Source: CAVXJN01 sp963762165
Lineage (GTDB): Bacteria; Pseudomonadota; Gammaproteobacteria; JASBUN01
Length of the DNA stretch: 64,000 bases
Direction: 5' to 3'
NCBI GenBank assembly: GCA_963762165.1
Contig: CAVXJN010000004.1
Span: 1-64,000 of the forward strand
In this document: one piece after another, positions 1 to 8,690 of the stretch
How positions within the stretch are numbered: position 1 is the stretch's first letter
How the letters are laid out: the number at the start of each line of letters is the position of its first letter
Notes under the pieces: generated by a model
Told to the model about the DNA's origin: nothing
The model's database searches: none
What the model saw: the letters and a program-made list of their open reading frames with translations, nothing else
Translations under genes and position numbers: made by a program

Positions 1-1091
1 AATTTGCGGTCCTCGCCCGGCAGTTGATAATAGCCGGGACAGTACTGGGTGCGCTGGGGCGAGGCGACGTTGTAGTGCAGGCCGGCCAGCCCCATGAACG
101 GTTTGACCGTCGAGCCGGGCGGATACTGGCCCAACAGCGCGCGATTGAACAACGGCTGGTCGTGATCCCCCTGCAGCGCGCGATACGCGGCCGACGATAT
201 GCCGTTGACGAATGCATTGGGGTCGTACCCGGGCTTGCTCACCAGGGCCAGCACTTCACCGTTGCGCGGGTCGATGGCCACCGCCGCGCCGCTGTAATCG
301 CCGAGCGCCTGTTCAACCGCCTGCTGCAGCTGCACGTCGATGCTCAGGTAAATATGCTTCCCCGGTACAGGCGGTTGTTCCTGCAGCGTACGCAGCACGC
401 GTCCCTGGGCATTGGTCTCCACCTGTTGATAGCCGACATGTCCATGCAACTCGCTCTCGTAGTAGCGTTCGACGCCGATCTTGCCGATGTGGGTCGTGCC
501 GCGATAGTCGGTGGTATCGACCCGATCGAGATCCCGTTCGTCGATGCGTCCGACGTAGCCGATCACGTGGGCGAGGCTGTTGCCGAACGGGTAGTACCGG
601 TTCAGGCGAGCAACGATGTTGACCCCGGGAAGGCGGTGGCGGACCACGGCCAGACGCGCAACCTCTTCGTTACTGAGGTGAAAGCGAAGCGGAATGCTTT
701 CGAAAGCGTGTTTGCGCCGCAGGTGGGATCGAAAGCGTCGCAGGTCGTCTTCGCTGATCTCCACGATCCGCCCCAGGTGGTCGAGCAGAGCATCCATGTC
801 GTCGACTTGTTCGGGCGTGATCTCGATCCGGTAGTCCGGGCGGTTGTCGGCGAGCAGGACACCGTTGCGATCGTAGATCAGGCCACGGGTGGGCGGCACG
901 GCGATCAGCTTCACCCGGTTGTCGTTGGACAGCGTACTGTAGTGATGGTGATTGACGACTTGCAAATATACCAGACGCGTCACGGTGATCGCTGTCATTA
1001 CGATCACGAACGCAATCATCCACACCACCCGACTGAAAAACAGCCGGGTCTCGAACATATGGTCCTTGAGCGGAGTGCGCCGGCGGGCCAT
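1..1091 (-). CDS. mrdA: Penicillin-binding protein 2 (peptidoglycan D,D-transpeptidase), C-terminus off window
   Basis: Cross-links lateral-wall peptidoglycan in the elongasome with RodA and MreBCD. Translating the minus strand from the ATG at 1089-1091 gives an uninterrupted frame to the window edge, about 363 residues. It starts MARRRTPLKDHMFETRLFF, followed by one membrane segment (about residues 20-40), a dimerisation/pedestal domain containing RGLIYDRNG, and the start of the transpeptidase domain. The catalytic serine motif is visible as PGSTVKPF around positions 100-125. The KTG box lies beyond the window. It starts only five bases after mreD stops, so it is the fourth gene of the mreBCD operon. 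Partial only because of the window boundary. Confidence 0.95.
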   Translation of the reverse strand, partial: MARRRTPLKDHMFETRLFFSRVVWMIAFVIVMTAITVTRLVYLQVVNHHHYSTLSNDNRVKLIAVPPTRGLIYDRNGVLLADNRPDYRIEITPEQVDDMDALLDHLGRIVEISEDDLRRFRSHLRRKHAFESIPLRFHLSNEEVARLAVVRHRLPGVNIVARLNRYYPFGNSLAHVIGYVGRIDERDLDRVDTTDYRGTTHIGKIGVERYYESELHGHVGYQQVETNAQGRVLRTLQEQPPVPGKHIYLSIDVQLQQAVEQALGDYSGAAVAIDPRNGEVLALVSKPGYDPNAFVNGISSAAYRALQGDHDQPLFNRALLGQYPPGSTVKPFMGLAGLHYNVASPQRTQYCPGYYQLPGEDRK

Positions 1092-1096
1092 AAGGA

Positions 1097-1588
1097 TCAC
1101 ATCACTTTGAAGCGGCGACGCAAGTCACGCAGCAATAGAAACACCCAAGGCCACAACAGCGTTCCGGTCAACGACGGCATCCAGTAATCCCAGCCCTTCG
1201 CGTTCTGGCCGGTGATGCCGTCGAACCAGAGGATCAGCAGTTGATACAGTGCATTCAACATCAGCACCGAAAATGCCTGCTGCCATAGGGGATAGACGCG
1301 AATCCGTTGATGCAGGTTCAAGGTTAGGAACATCACCACCGCCAGCGCCAGCGCGTGCTGGCCCAGAAGGCCGCCCTTGAGCACATCGAGTAACAGACCC
1401 GTAATCCAGCCGTAGCCGATGCCGATGCGCTGGGGCAGGGCGAGTCCCCAGTAGATCAGCACCAATACCGGCCAGTCGGGACGATAGACCTCGAGCCAGA
1501 TCGGCAATGGCACGATGCTCAGCATGAGGGCGACCAGCACCGTCAACGCCACCGTGAAACCGCCTTGATGCCGGATCAGTGTCGTCAT
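1097..1588 (-). CDS. mreD: Rod shape-determining protein MreD
   Basis: Integral inner-membrane protein of the elongasome that bridges MreC to RodA/PBP2. The product is 163 residues, normal for the family, and begins MTTLIRHQGGFTVAL. It is almost entirely hydrophobic, with about five to six predicted membrane segments, including the typical RPDWPVLVLIYW stretch near residues 35-45. A longer reading upstream is open but would overlap mreC heavily. The ATG at 1586-1588 overlaps the mreC stop in an ATGA arrangement, which implies translational coupling and decides the start. Confidence 0.93.
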   Translation of the reverse strand: MTTLIRHQGGFTVALTVLVALMLSIVPLPIWLEVYRPDWPVLVLIYWGLALPQRIGIGYGWITGLLLDVLKGGLLGQHALALAVVMFLTLNLHQRIRVYPLWQQAFSVLMLNALYQLLILWFDGITGQNAKGWDYWMPSLTGTLLWPWVFLLLRDLRRRFKVM

Positions 1589-2493
1589 CCGCCGCGCTCC
1601 TGGCTTTTCGCCGGCGGTTTGCTCTGCTCCTGGCCCGCGCTTCCCGCCGCTTCCCTGGATTGCGTTGCGCGGGCGCTGCCCGACCACACCAACAGCACTT
1701 CGCGGGAGCGGTCCAGATGCGCCAGCGGCTGTGCTTCCACGTGGGCGAATTCCGAGCCGGGATCTTGCGTCACGCTGATCACGGTGGCCACCGGATAGCC
1801 GGGTGGGTACACCCTGCCCAAACCGGACGTGACCACCAGATCACCGGCCTGAATATCGGCGTTGTTGGGCAAATAGGGTAATTCCACCCGTTGCAGATTG
1901 CCGGTGCCAACCGCAATGGTACGCAGTCCGTTGCGGTTGATTTGTACCGGCAGCACATGACTGGGATCGGTGATCAGACGCGCCGTGCAGGTGAAGGGAC
2001 CGACTTGTATCACCTGTCCCATGACGCCATGGGCGTCCAGCACCGGCTGATCCACATACACCCCGTTGTTGCTCCCCTTGTTGAGGACGATGAGGTGTTT
2101 GTAAGGATCGAGATCGACGCGGTAGAGCTCGGCGATCAGCACTCGATCCACGACTTTGAAGGAGGAGTCGAGCAGCGAGCGCAGCCGTCGGTTCTCGGCT
2201 TCGAGATCGGCAAATTTTTGCAGTCTCGCCTGGAGCAGGGTGTTTTCCGTATGCAGGCTGGCGTTGTCCTCCAGCAGCTTTTGGCGCGATGCCAAGCTCT
2301 CGGAAATCCACCGGCCGGCATCCACCGGCAGATTGACCAGATAGCGAATCGGATACACCACCACCTGAAGCCCGCTGCGGACGTTTTCCAGGTGATGCTG
2401 CTTGTGGTCCAGGGTCATGAGCAGGATCGACGCGAGTACCAGCAGCACCAAACGTGCCGTGATGGACGGACCCTGTGTGAATAGCAGCTTGAT
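1585..2493 (-). CDS. mreC: Rod shape-determining protein MreC, apparent non-canonical start
   Basis: Periplasmic scaffold of the elongasome with one N-terminal membrane anchor. Seen: hydrophobic anchor (RLVLLVLASILLM), a coiled coil rich in Glu/Leu (ASRQKLLEDNASLHTEN region), then the beta-domain with GSNNGVYVDQPV and VVTSGLGRVYPPGYP. The frame has no ATG or GTG that yields the family N-terminus. The first TTG (2449-2451) falls inside the anchor. Ten codons that align well with the usual N-terminus (MKPIFSRGPS in E. coli, here IKLLFTQGPS) begin with ATC at 2491-2493, with a G-rich stretch about 8 bases upstream. CTG at 2485-2487 is an alternative. Family assignment is secure and the start is not. 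The end overlaps mreD. Confidence 0.88.
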   Translation of the reverse strand: MKLLFTQGPSITARLVLLVLASILLMTLDHKQHHLENVRSGLQVVVYPIRYLVNLPVDAGRWISESLASRQKLLEDNASLHTENTLLQARLQKFADLEAENRRLRSLLDSSFKVVDRVLIAELYRVDLDPYKHLIVLNKGSNNGVYVDQPVLDAHGVMGQVIQVGPFTCTARLITDPSHVLPVQINRNGLRTIAVGTGNLQRVELPYLPNNADIQAGDLVVTSGLGRVYPPGYPVATVISVTQDPGSEFAHVEAQPLAHLDRSREVLLVWSGSARATQSREAAGSAGQEQSKPPAKSQERGG

Positions 2494-2675
2494 GGAATAG
2501 CCCCCGGGTGCGAACCGTGCGCGACCTGAAGATTACCGCGGTGATTTTGCCGCAAAACCAGATTGACGCAAACAATTTGGTGGCTAGCGACCTCGCTCGA
2601 GGCAGCGGATGCCGCGGGTAAATCCGGTGGTGCCGAACACGGCGATCGGTGCACCCGCCGCCGCGCAGGCAGTGC

Positions 2676-3722
2676 TCAGTCTACGGTAAACAATTCTCCG
2701 CCGTGTTCGTCCATGAGTTCCAACGCCCGGCCGCCGCCGCGGGCGACGCAAGTCATCGGATCTTCGGCAATGATCACGGGCAGCCCGGTTTCTTCCATGA
2801 GCAGGCGGTCGAGGTCGCGCAGCAACGCTCCGCCGCCGGTCAGCACAATCCCGCGTTCAGCGACGTCGGCGCCCAATTCCGGCGGCGTCTGTTCCAACGC
2901 GGTCTTCACTGCACCGACGATTCCCGACAACGGTTCCTGCAAAGCTTCGAGGATCTCGTTACTGTTGAGACTGAAGCTGCGGGGAACGCCTTCGGCCAGA
3001 TTGCGGCCTTTGACTTCGATCTCCCGCACTTCGTTGCCGGGAAAAGCGGCGCCGATTTCGTGCTTGATTCGCTCGGCGGTGGATTCGCCGATCAGCGTGC
3101 CGTAGTTGCGCCGTACATAGTTGATGATCGCATCGTCGAAGCGATCGCCACCGATGCGGACCGAAGCGGAATACACGATGCCGTTTAACGACAGCACCGC
3201 CACCTCGGATGTACCGCCGCCGATGTCCAGGACCATTGAACCCTGCGCCTCGTGGACCGGCATGCCGGCACCGATGGCCGCGGCCATCGGTTCTTCGATC
3301 AAATATACTTCGCGTGCGCCGGCGCCCGCGGCGGATTCCTTGATGGCGCGGCGCTCGACCTGGGTAGAGCCGCATGGCACGCAGATCAAGACCCGCGGAC
3401 TCGGCTTGAAGAACCGCGTTTCATGCACCTTATGTATAAAGTGCTGGAGCATCTTCTCGGTGACGGTGAAATCGGCGATGACGCCGTCTTTCAACGGCCG
3501 TATGGTGGAGATATTGCCCGGTGTGCGACCCAACATGCGCTTGGCTTCGATGCCGACCGCGGCAATGCTTTTCGGACCGCCGGGGCCGCGGTCTTGACGA
3601 ATGGCGACGACGGACGGTTCGTTGAGAACGATTCCCTGGCCTCGCACGTAAATCAGCGTATTCGCTGTGCCCAAATCGATCGAGAGGTCGTTGGAGAATA
3701 GTCCCCGTACGCGCTTGAACAT
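2676..3722 (-). CDS. mreB: Rod shape-determining protein MreB (bacterial actin)
   Basis: Actin-like ATPase forming membrane-associated filaments that direct lateral wall synthesis. It is 348 residues, the usual length. It begins MFKRVRGLFSNDLSIDLG, with the phosphate-1 loop DLGTANTLIYV near residues 16-26, phosphate-2 LDIGGGTSEVAVLSL near 165-180 and the adenosine motif TGGGALLRDLDR near 297-308. It is the first gene of the minus-strand mreBCD-mrdA operon. A gap of about 180 bases separates it from mreC, and it is divergent from gatC. Confidence 0.97.
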   Translation of the reverse strand: MFKRVRGLFSNDLSIDLGTANTLIYVRGQGIVLNEPSVVAIRQDRGPGGPKSIAAVGIEAKRMLGRTPGNISTIRPLKDGVIADFTVTEKMLQHFIHKVHETRFFKPSPRVLICVPCGSTQVERRAIKESAAGAGAREVYLIEEPMAAAIGAGMPVHEAQGSMVLDIGGGTSEVAVLSLNGIVYSASVRIGGDRFDDAIINYVRRNYGTLIGESTAERIKHEIGAAFPGNEVREIEVKGRNLAEGVPRSFSLNSNEILEALQEPLSGIVGAVKTALEQTPPELGADVAERGIVLTGGGALLRDLDRLLMEETGLPVIIAEDPMTCVARGGGRALELMDEHGGELFTVD

Positions 3723-3847
3723 GTTGGTATGCGGCCTCGAGAGTGCGTTAAATGGGGCAATGTATCAACGCAAGGGATTTTGGGCAAGGTGGCAAGTATG
3801 ATAACTTAGCCGGCCTGTTAATTCAGTCATGCTACTGGAGAACCGCA

Positions 3848-4135
3848 ATGTCGCTGGAACCTCGTGAAGTGGAAAAGATTGCGCACTTAGCGCGGTTGGC
3901 GATTCGCGAACAAGACGTGCCGGCCTATGCCTCCAACCTTTCCGCCATTCTGGATTTGGTGGCACAAATGAGCCAAGTCGATACCCAGGGCGTCATGCCC
4001 ATGGCGCACCCGCTGGACATGCCGCAACGTTTGCGCCCGGACGAGCCAACCGAACAGGATCAACGCGAACAATTCCAGTCCGTGGCGCCGCAAGTCGATG
4101 CGGGTCTCTACCTTGTGCCTAAGGTGATTGAATAA
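3848..4135 (+). CDS. gatC: Asp/Glu-tRNA amidotransferase subunit C
   Basis: Small structural subunit that ties GatA to GatB in the amidotransferase converting Glu-tRNA(Gln) and/or Asp-tRNA(Asn) to the amidated forms. It has 95 residues and begins MSLEPREVEKIAHLARLAI, the typical helical N-terminus, with the LRPDEP-type linker near residue 60-66. The ATG at 3848 is preceded by GGAG at a suitable distance. An upstream in-frame ATG at 3752 would add 32 unsupported residues. First gene of gatCAB; a structured 97-base gap precedes gatA. Confidence 0.95.
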   Translation: MSLEPREVEKIAHLARLAIREQDVPAYASNLSAILDLVAQMSQVDTQGVMPMAHPLDMPQRLRPDEPTEQDQREQFQSVAPQVDAGLYLVPKVIE

Positions 4136-4138
4136 CAT

Positions 4139-4216
4139 AGAGAAAAGATACAAGCGCTGTGATCGGCCCGAGGCGGGCCGGCGTCCGTCGGACACTTGTT
4201 CTTCTACCTTTTCTCT
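4139..4216 (+). other. Structured intergenic segment between gatC and gatA
   Basis: Perfect 9-base outer arms (AGAGAAAAG at 4139-4147, CTTTTCTCT at 4208-4216) enclose further complementary pieces: CAAG/CTTG, GGCCC/GGGCC around a short loop, and GTCC/GGAC. Together they could form a branched stem inside the gatCAB transcript. No T-run follows that would make it a standard terminator. Function unknown; it could be an RNA processing or attenuation element, or a dispersed palindromic repeat. Confidence 0.45.
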
Positions 4217-4232
4217 CTCGATCTGACTTGCC

Positions 4233-5687
4233 ATGCACAATAAAAGCATTGCTGAACTGGGCCAGGGTCTGCGCGCGGGCGAGTTCTCCAGTGAGGAGCT
4301 GACCCGGTTTTTTCTCGATCGTATTCAGCGCTTCGAGCCACAGCTCAACAGTTTCATCACCGTCACCGATGACTCGGCGCTGGCGAGCGCGCGTGCCGCC
4401 GATCAGCGGCTGCGCGACGGCGACCCCGGTCCGCTGGTGGGCATACCCATGGCGCACAAAGACATCTTTTGCACCCGGGGCGTCAAGACCAGTTGCGGCT
4501 CGAAGATGCTCGACAATTTCACCGCACCCTACGATGCGCACGTCACGCAACGGTTGACCGATGCCGGCATGGTCATGCTCGGCAAGACCAACATGGACGA
4601 GTTCGCGATGGGTTCGTCCAACGAGACCAGTTTCTACGGCCCGGTGAAGAACCCTTGGGACACGAGCACCGTTCCCGGCGGTTCTTCCGGCGGTTCCGCT
4701 GCGGCGGTGGCGGCGCGGTTGGCTCCAGTGGCGACGGGTACTGATACCGGCGGTTCCATCCGTCAGCCGGCGGCTCTGTGCGGTATTACCGGCCTCAAGC
4801 CGACCTATGGCCGGGTGTCCCGTTACGGCATGATCGCATTCGCCTCCAGTCTCGATCAGGGTGGCCCGATGACCCGCAGCGCCGAAGATGCAGCCCTGGT
4901 GCTGGGCGCCATGGCCGGTTTCGACCGCCGCGACTCCACCGCGGTGGACCGCCCGGTACCCGATTATGCGGCCGGACTCGATGAGTCCGTCAAAGGTCTC
5001 AAGATCGGCCTGCCGAAAGAATATTTTGGCGAGGGCCTCGATGTCGGTGTGCAGACAGCGGTGCAGGCAGCGATCGCGGAATACCAGAAGCTTGGTGCGG
5101 AGGTGGTCGAAATCAGCCTGCCCAATACCGCACTTTCGGTGCCGACCTACTATGTCGTGGCGCCGGCGGAATGTTCGTCCAATCTTTCCCGTTTCGACGG
5201 CGTGCGGTTCGGCTACCGTTGCGAAGCGCCGCGGGATCTGGAAGATCTGTACAAGCGCTCCCGCGGAGAGGGCTTCGGTGCCGAGGTCAAGCGACGCATC
5301 ATGATCGGGACCTATGCGCTGTCGGCCGGTTATTACGATGCCTATTACCTCAAAGCGCAGCAGTTGCGACGTCTGATCAGCGATGACTTCCAGCGTGCGT
5401 TCGAGCAGGTGGACGTGATCATGAGTCCGACTTCGCCCAGCGTTGCCTTCAGGCTGGGCGAGAAGTTCAATGACCCGGTGACCATGTACTTGTCCGATAT
5501 TTTCACCATTGCCACCAATCTGGCGGGTCTGCCGGGCATGTCCGTGCCGGCGGGCATGGTGCATGGTCTGCCGGTCGGCTTGCAGATCATTGGCAACTAT
5601 TTCGACGAGTCGCGATTGCTGAACGTCGCGCATCAGTACCAGCAAGTGACCGATTGGCACACCCAAGTGCCGCAGGGTTTCGAGTAA
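4233..5687 (+). CDS. gatA: Asp/Glu-tRNA amidotransferase subunit A
   Basis: Glutaminase subunit of GatCAB. It hydrolyses glutamine and channels ammonia to GatB. It has 484 residues, normal length. The amidase-signature triad is visible: Lys76 in IPMAHKDIF, Ser151 in GGSSGGSAAAV and Ser175 in GTDTGGSIRQP. The spacings (75 and 24 residues) match characterised GatA enzymes. It starts at ATG 4233 after the structured gap that follows gatC, and ends 69 bases before the chosen gatB start. Having gatCAB implies at least one amide aminoacyl-tRNA is made indirectly in this organism. Confidence 0.97.
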   Translation: MHNKSIAELGQGLRAGEFSSEELTRFFLDRIQRFEPQLNSFITVTDDSALASARAADQRLRDGDPGPLVGIPMAHKDIFCTRGVKTSCGSKMLDNFTAPYDAHVTQRLTDAGMVMLGKTNMDEFAMGSSNETSFYGPVKNPWDTSTVPGGSSGGSAAAVAARLAPVATGTDTGGSIRQPAALCGITGLKPTYGRVSRYGMIAFASSLDQGGPMTRSAEDAALVLGAMAGFDRRDSTAVDRPVPDYAAGLDESVKGLKIGLPKEYFGEGLDVGVQTAVQAAIAEYQKLGAEVVEISLPNTALSVPTYYVVAPAECSSNLSRFDGVRFGYRCEAPRDLEDLYKRSRGEGFGAEVKRRIMIGTYALSAGYYDAYYLKAQQLRRLISDDFQRAFEQVDVIMSPTSPSVAFRLGEKFNDPVTMYLSDIFTIATNLAGLPGMSVPAGMVHGLPVGLQIIGNYFDESRLLNVAHQYQQVTDWHTQVPQGFE

Positions 5688-5756
5688 GGCTTGGCCGGGT
5701 CGCGGCCAACCGCGCCCGTGTCTGAATCCAGCAATTGCGTTGACGAGGTCGGATCG

Positions 5757-7193
5757 ATGGAATGGGAATCGGTGATCGGGTTGGAAATCCATAGCCAGCT
5801 CGCGACCAAAAGCAAAATCTTTTCGGCAGCCCCCACCGCTTACGGTGCGGCACCGAACACCCAGGCCTGCGCCGTGGACCTGGGGTTGCCGGGTGTGCTT
5901 CCGGTACTCAATGCCGAAGTCGTGCGCATGGCGGCGAAATTCGGACTTGCCATCGGCGCTACGGTGGCCCCGCGCTCGGTATTCGCGCGCAAGAATTACT
6001 TTTATCCAGATTTGCCCAAAGGTTACCAGATCAGCCAATACGAATTGCCGATCGTGGCGCTGGGCAAGATCGAGATCGAACTGGAAGACGGCAGCACCAA
6101 AGTCGTGGGCATTACCCGCGCCCACCTCGAAGAGGACGCGGGCAAATCCTTGCACGAAGATTTCCATGGCATGACCGGCATCGATCTCAATCGTGCCGGC
6201 ACGCCGTTATTGGAGATTGTTTCCGAACCGGATCTGCGCTCCGCCAAGGAAGCGGTGGCGTACATGAAAAAGATTCACTCCCTGGTGCGCTATCTCGAAA
6301 TCTGCGACGGCAATCTGCAGGAAGGTTCTTTCCGCTGTGACGCTAACGTCTCGATTCGCCGCAAGGGGCAACACGAATTCGGTACCCGCACCGAAATCAA
6401 GAACATGAACTCGTTTCGATTCGTGGAGCGGGCCATCAACTGCGAAATCGAGCGTCAGATCGATCTCATCGAAGGCGGCGGCTCGGTAGTGCAGGAAACG
6501 CGTTTGTACGATGAGCACAAGAACGAAACCCGTCCCATGCGCGCCAAGGAAGAAGCCAACGATTACCGTTATTTCCCCGATCCCGATCTGCTGCCGCTGG
6601 TGATCGAACCGGAGTTCGTGGAGCAGGTGCGCGGGACTCTGCCGGAACTACCGGACGCCAAGAAGCATCGCTTTGTTGAAGACTATGAGCTGTCCGCTTA
6701 CGACGCCGGTGTACTCACTGCCAGTCGCGAGCTCGCAGATTACTTCGAGCGAGTGGTGACCAATGTCGGCGGCGAAGCCAAGGTGTGCGCAAACTGGGTC
6801 ATGGGCGATCTTTCCGCCTTGCTGAACAAGGATGGCAAGGAAATCGAGCAAAGCCCCGTGACGGCCGAAATGCTGGCCGGAATGATCAAGCGCATTCAGG
6901 ACAACACTATATCCGGCAAGCTCGCCAAAGATGTCTTCGAAGCCATGTGGAATGGTGAGGGTGACGCCGACACCGTGATCGACAAGCGGGGTCTGAAGCA
7001 GATCACGGATACCGGCGCAATCGAAAAGATCATCGACGATGTCATCGCCGCCAACCCGCAACAGGTCGAACAGTACAAGGGCGGCAAGGACAAACTGATG
7101 GGCTTCTTCGTTGGCCAAGTCATGAAGCTCAGCCAGGGCAAGGCGAATCCCGGACAAGTCAACCAGCTCTTGAAGCGCAAGCTCGATTCCTGA
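5757..7193 (+). CDS. gatB: Asp/Glu-tRNA amidotransferase subunit B
   Basis: Kinase/transamidase subunit. It phosphorylates the misacylated tRNA carboxylate and amidates it with ammonia from GatA. From ATG 5757 it is 478 residues, beginning MEWESVIGLEIHSQLATKSK, the conserved GatB N-terminus. The zinc/cradle region includes NTQACAVDLGLPGVLPVLN. The C-terminal helical YqeY-like tail ends GKANPGQVNQLLKRKLDS. The frame is open further upstream to 5691, but those 22 residues resemble no GatB N-terminus. Last gene of gatCAB. Confidence 0.97.
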   Translation: MEWESVIGLEIHSQLATKSKIFSAAPTAYGAAPNTQACAVDLGLPGVLPVLNAEVVRMAAKFGLAIGATVAPRSVFARKNYFYPDLPKGYQISQYELPIVALGKIEIELEDGSTKVVGITRAHLEEDAGKSLHEDFHGMTGIDLNRAGTPLLEIVSEPDLRSAKEAVAYMKKIHSLVRYLEICDGNLQEGSFRCDANVSIRRKGQHEFGTRTEIKNMNSFRFVERAINCEIERQIDLIEGGGSVVQETRLYDEHKNETRPMRAKEEANDYRYFPDPDLLPLVIEPEFVEQVRGTLPELPDAKKHRFVEDYELSAYDAGVLTASRELADYFERVVTNVGGEAKVCANWVMGDLSALLNKDGKEIEQSPVTAEMLAGMIKRIQDNTISGKLAKDVFEAMWNGEGDADTVIDKRGLKQITDTGAIEKIIDDVIAANPQQVEQYKGGKDKLMGFFVGQVMKLSQGKANPGQVNQLLKRKLDS

Positions 7194-7239
7194 ACTGCGC
7201 ACGCGCTTGCCGGCGCGCGCGCCCGTCAACGGAGTAGGT

Positions 7240-8133
7240 ATGGAGCGCGACAGCCTTCATCGTTTCTTGTTCGAAAACACCAATGTGCGCGGCGAACTGG
7301 TGCATCTCGATGCCAGTTGGCAGGCGATACTTGATCGCCACGACTATCCGCCGGTGGTGCGTGAGTTGCTGGGCCAGGCCATGGCGGCCAGCGTGCTGCT
7401 CGGCGCGACCATCAAGTTTCAAGGCTCTTTGATCCTGCAGGTTCAGGGCGAAGGACCCGTTACGTTACTGGTCGTGCAGGCCACCAATGACCGCACCCTA
7501 CGCGGCATGGCGCAATGGCAGGGCGAGGACGTCCCGCAAGCGCCGCTTAACGAGCTGTTCGGCAAGGGTCGCCTGGTGATCACGATTCAACCGGACGGGC
7601 GCCGCGAACGCTATCAGGGTATCGTTGATCTTGGCGACCAAGGGCTGGCCGAGGCGCTCGAAGGTTATTTCCAGCGTTCCGAACAACTGCCGACCCGACT
7701 ATGGCTGGCGGCGGACAGTCGCTTCGCCGCCGGGCTCTTGCTGCAGCGATTACCGATGGAATACGCGGATGCCGATGATAAATCGGAAGCGGACGAGAAC
7801 TGGTCGCGTATTACGCAGCTCGGCGCTACCATCACTGCGCCTGAATTGTTGGAACTGCCGTTTTTGGATGTGATTCATCGCCTTTTTCATGAGGAGACGG
7901 TGCGCGTTTTCGAATCGGAGCCTGTCAGCTTCCGCTGCACCTGTTCACGCGAACGCATCGAGGAAACCCTGCGCGGCATCGGCTACAAGGAAGTGCACGA
8001 AATCCTGGAGGAACAGGGGAAAGTCAGCGTCGATTGCAGTTTCTGCAACCAGCATTACGAATTCGATTCAGTGGATGTGGAGCGCGTGTTCGCCGCCGAC
8101 GTCTCACCGGAAATTCCCAAAACCCGTCATTGA
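7240..8133 (+). CDS. hslO: Redox-activated chaperone Hsp33
   Basis: Cytosolic holdase activated by oxidation and unfolding. It has 297 residues starting MERDSLHRFLFENTNVRGEL. The N-terminal chaperone domain is followed by the C-terminal zinc switch with the four cysteines in CTC and CSFC (CXC-about 27 to 32-CXXC), as required for redox sensing. ATG 7240 is preceded by GGAGTAGGT. The open frame starts upstream at 7207, but its first 11 codons are not conserved. It follows gatB by 46 bases and may be co-transcribed. It faces the next gene, which is on the minus strand. Confidence 0.96.
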   Translation: MERDSLHRFLFENTNVRGELVHLDASWQAILDRHDYPPVVRELLGQAMAASVLLGATIKFQGSLILQVQGEGPVTLLVVQATNDRTLRGMAQWQGEDVPQAPLNELFGKGRLVITIQPDGRRERYQGIVDLGDQGLAEALEGYFQRSEQLPTRLWLAADSRFAAGLLLQRLPMEYADADDKSEADENWSRITQLGATITAPELLELPFLDVIHRLFHEETVRVFESEPVSFRCTCSRERIEETLRGIGYKEVHEILEEQGKVSVDCSFCNQHYEFDSVDVERVFAADVSPEIPKTRH

Positions 8134-8151
8134 GCAACCATGGTTGCGTTT
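8134..8151 (+). terminator. Possible weak terminator after hslO
   Basis: A perfect 14-base palindrome (GCAACCATGGTTGC) lies directly after the hslO stop and is followed by GTTTG. The stem is short and the T-run poor, so this is a weak candidate at the convergence of two operons. Confidence 0.3.
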
Positions 8152-8225
8152 GCCGGTGGTGCGGCGAACGTTTGTCAAATCAAATTCACAACGCGCGGGG
8201 TAAAACCTGCGGCCCACTGCCTGCT

Positions 8226-8690
8226 TCAAAGGTAGTGCAGCGCAACTTTCTGCGGCGCCAGGCCGGGAATCAGACGGAAGCCGTTCACTACAGGGTGATC
8301 GGGGATCAGTAAAGATACGATCAGATATATTGCTTCGGGATAGTTTGCTTGCGCGATATCGGTGCTGGATGGTTCAGCAGTGGACGCTGGGTGTGAATGG
8401 GCGATCGCCAGCAATTGTTGCCCGTGTCGGCGCATGTGGGCCATGGCTGCGATCTGCTGCGCCGGCTCCATTTCGTAGTGTCGCTGCGGTTGCGAAGCGA
8501 TATTGTCTACGGGGAAGAAGCGTGTGGCTCGATTTTCGCGCCCGCTCAGCAAGCCGCAGGTCTCGCGTTTCGGATCGCCCAGACAATGACCGATCAAAGC
8601 GCGTTGCGCGTCCGGGTGCAACAGAAGCACTTCTTCACGCATCGGGTCCAGCCATTTCGTACCGACGTGGCGGGTTTTCACGCCGGGCAT
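8226..8690 (-). CDS. JAMM/MPN+ family metallopeptidase (Mov34/PAD-1 type, M67)
   Basis: Predicted zinc isopeptidase or deconjugating peptidase of the JAB/JAMM family. The complete zinc signature HxH-x7-SxxD is present (HSHPASTAEPSSTD, about residues 98-111), with an upstream Glu in the ETCGLLSG motif. The longest frame is 154 residues from ATG 8690, which abuts the stop of the preceding moeB-like gene. Relatives usually begin nearer MREEVLLLHPDAQ, so Met17 (8642) may be the real start. The pairing with a ThiF/MoeB E1-like enzyme is a recurring bacterial arrangement linked to ubiquitin-like sulfur-carrier chemistry. The actual substrate is unknown. Confidence 0.88.
   Translation of the reverse strand: MPGVKTRHVGTKWLDPMREEVLLLHPDAQRALIGHCLGDPKRETCGLLSGRENRATRFFPVDNIASQPQRHYEMEPAQQIAAMAHMRRHGQQLLAIAHSHPASTAEPSSTDIAQANYPEAIYLIVSLLIPDHPVVNGFRLIPGLAPQKVALHYL

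Noticed and set aside
24..1187. A plus-strand 387-residue open frame over PBP2
   Set aside because: The minus strand encodes an unmistakable PBP2 with the STVK motif; the plus-strand frame is incidental.
4119..6167. A 682-residue minus-strand open frame opposite gatA/gatB
   Set aside because: It is antisense to two complete conserved genes and encodes His/Arg/Gly-rich sequence without family features; a by-product of codon bias in GC-rich DNA.
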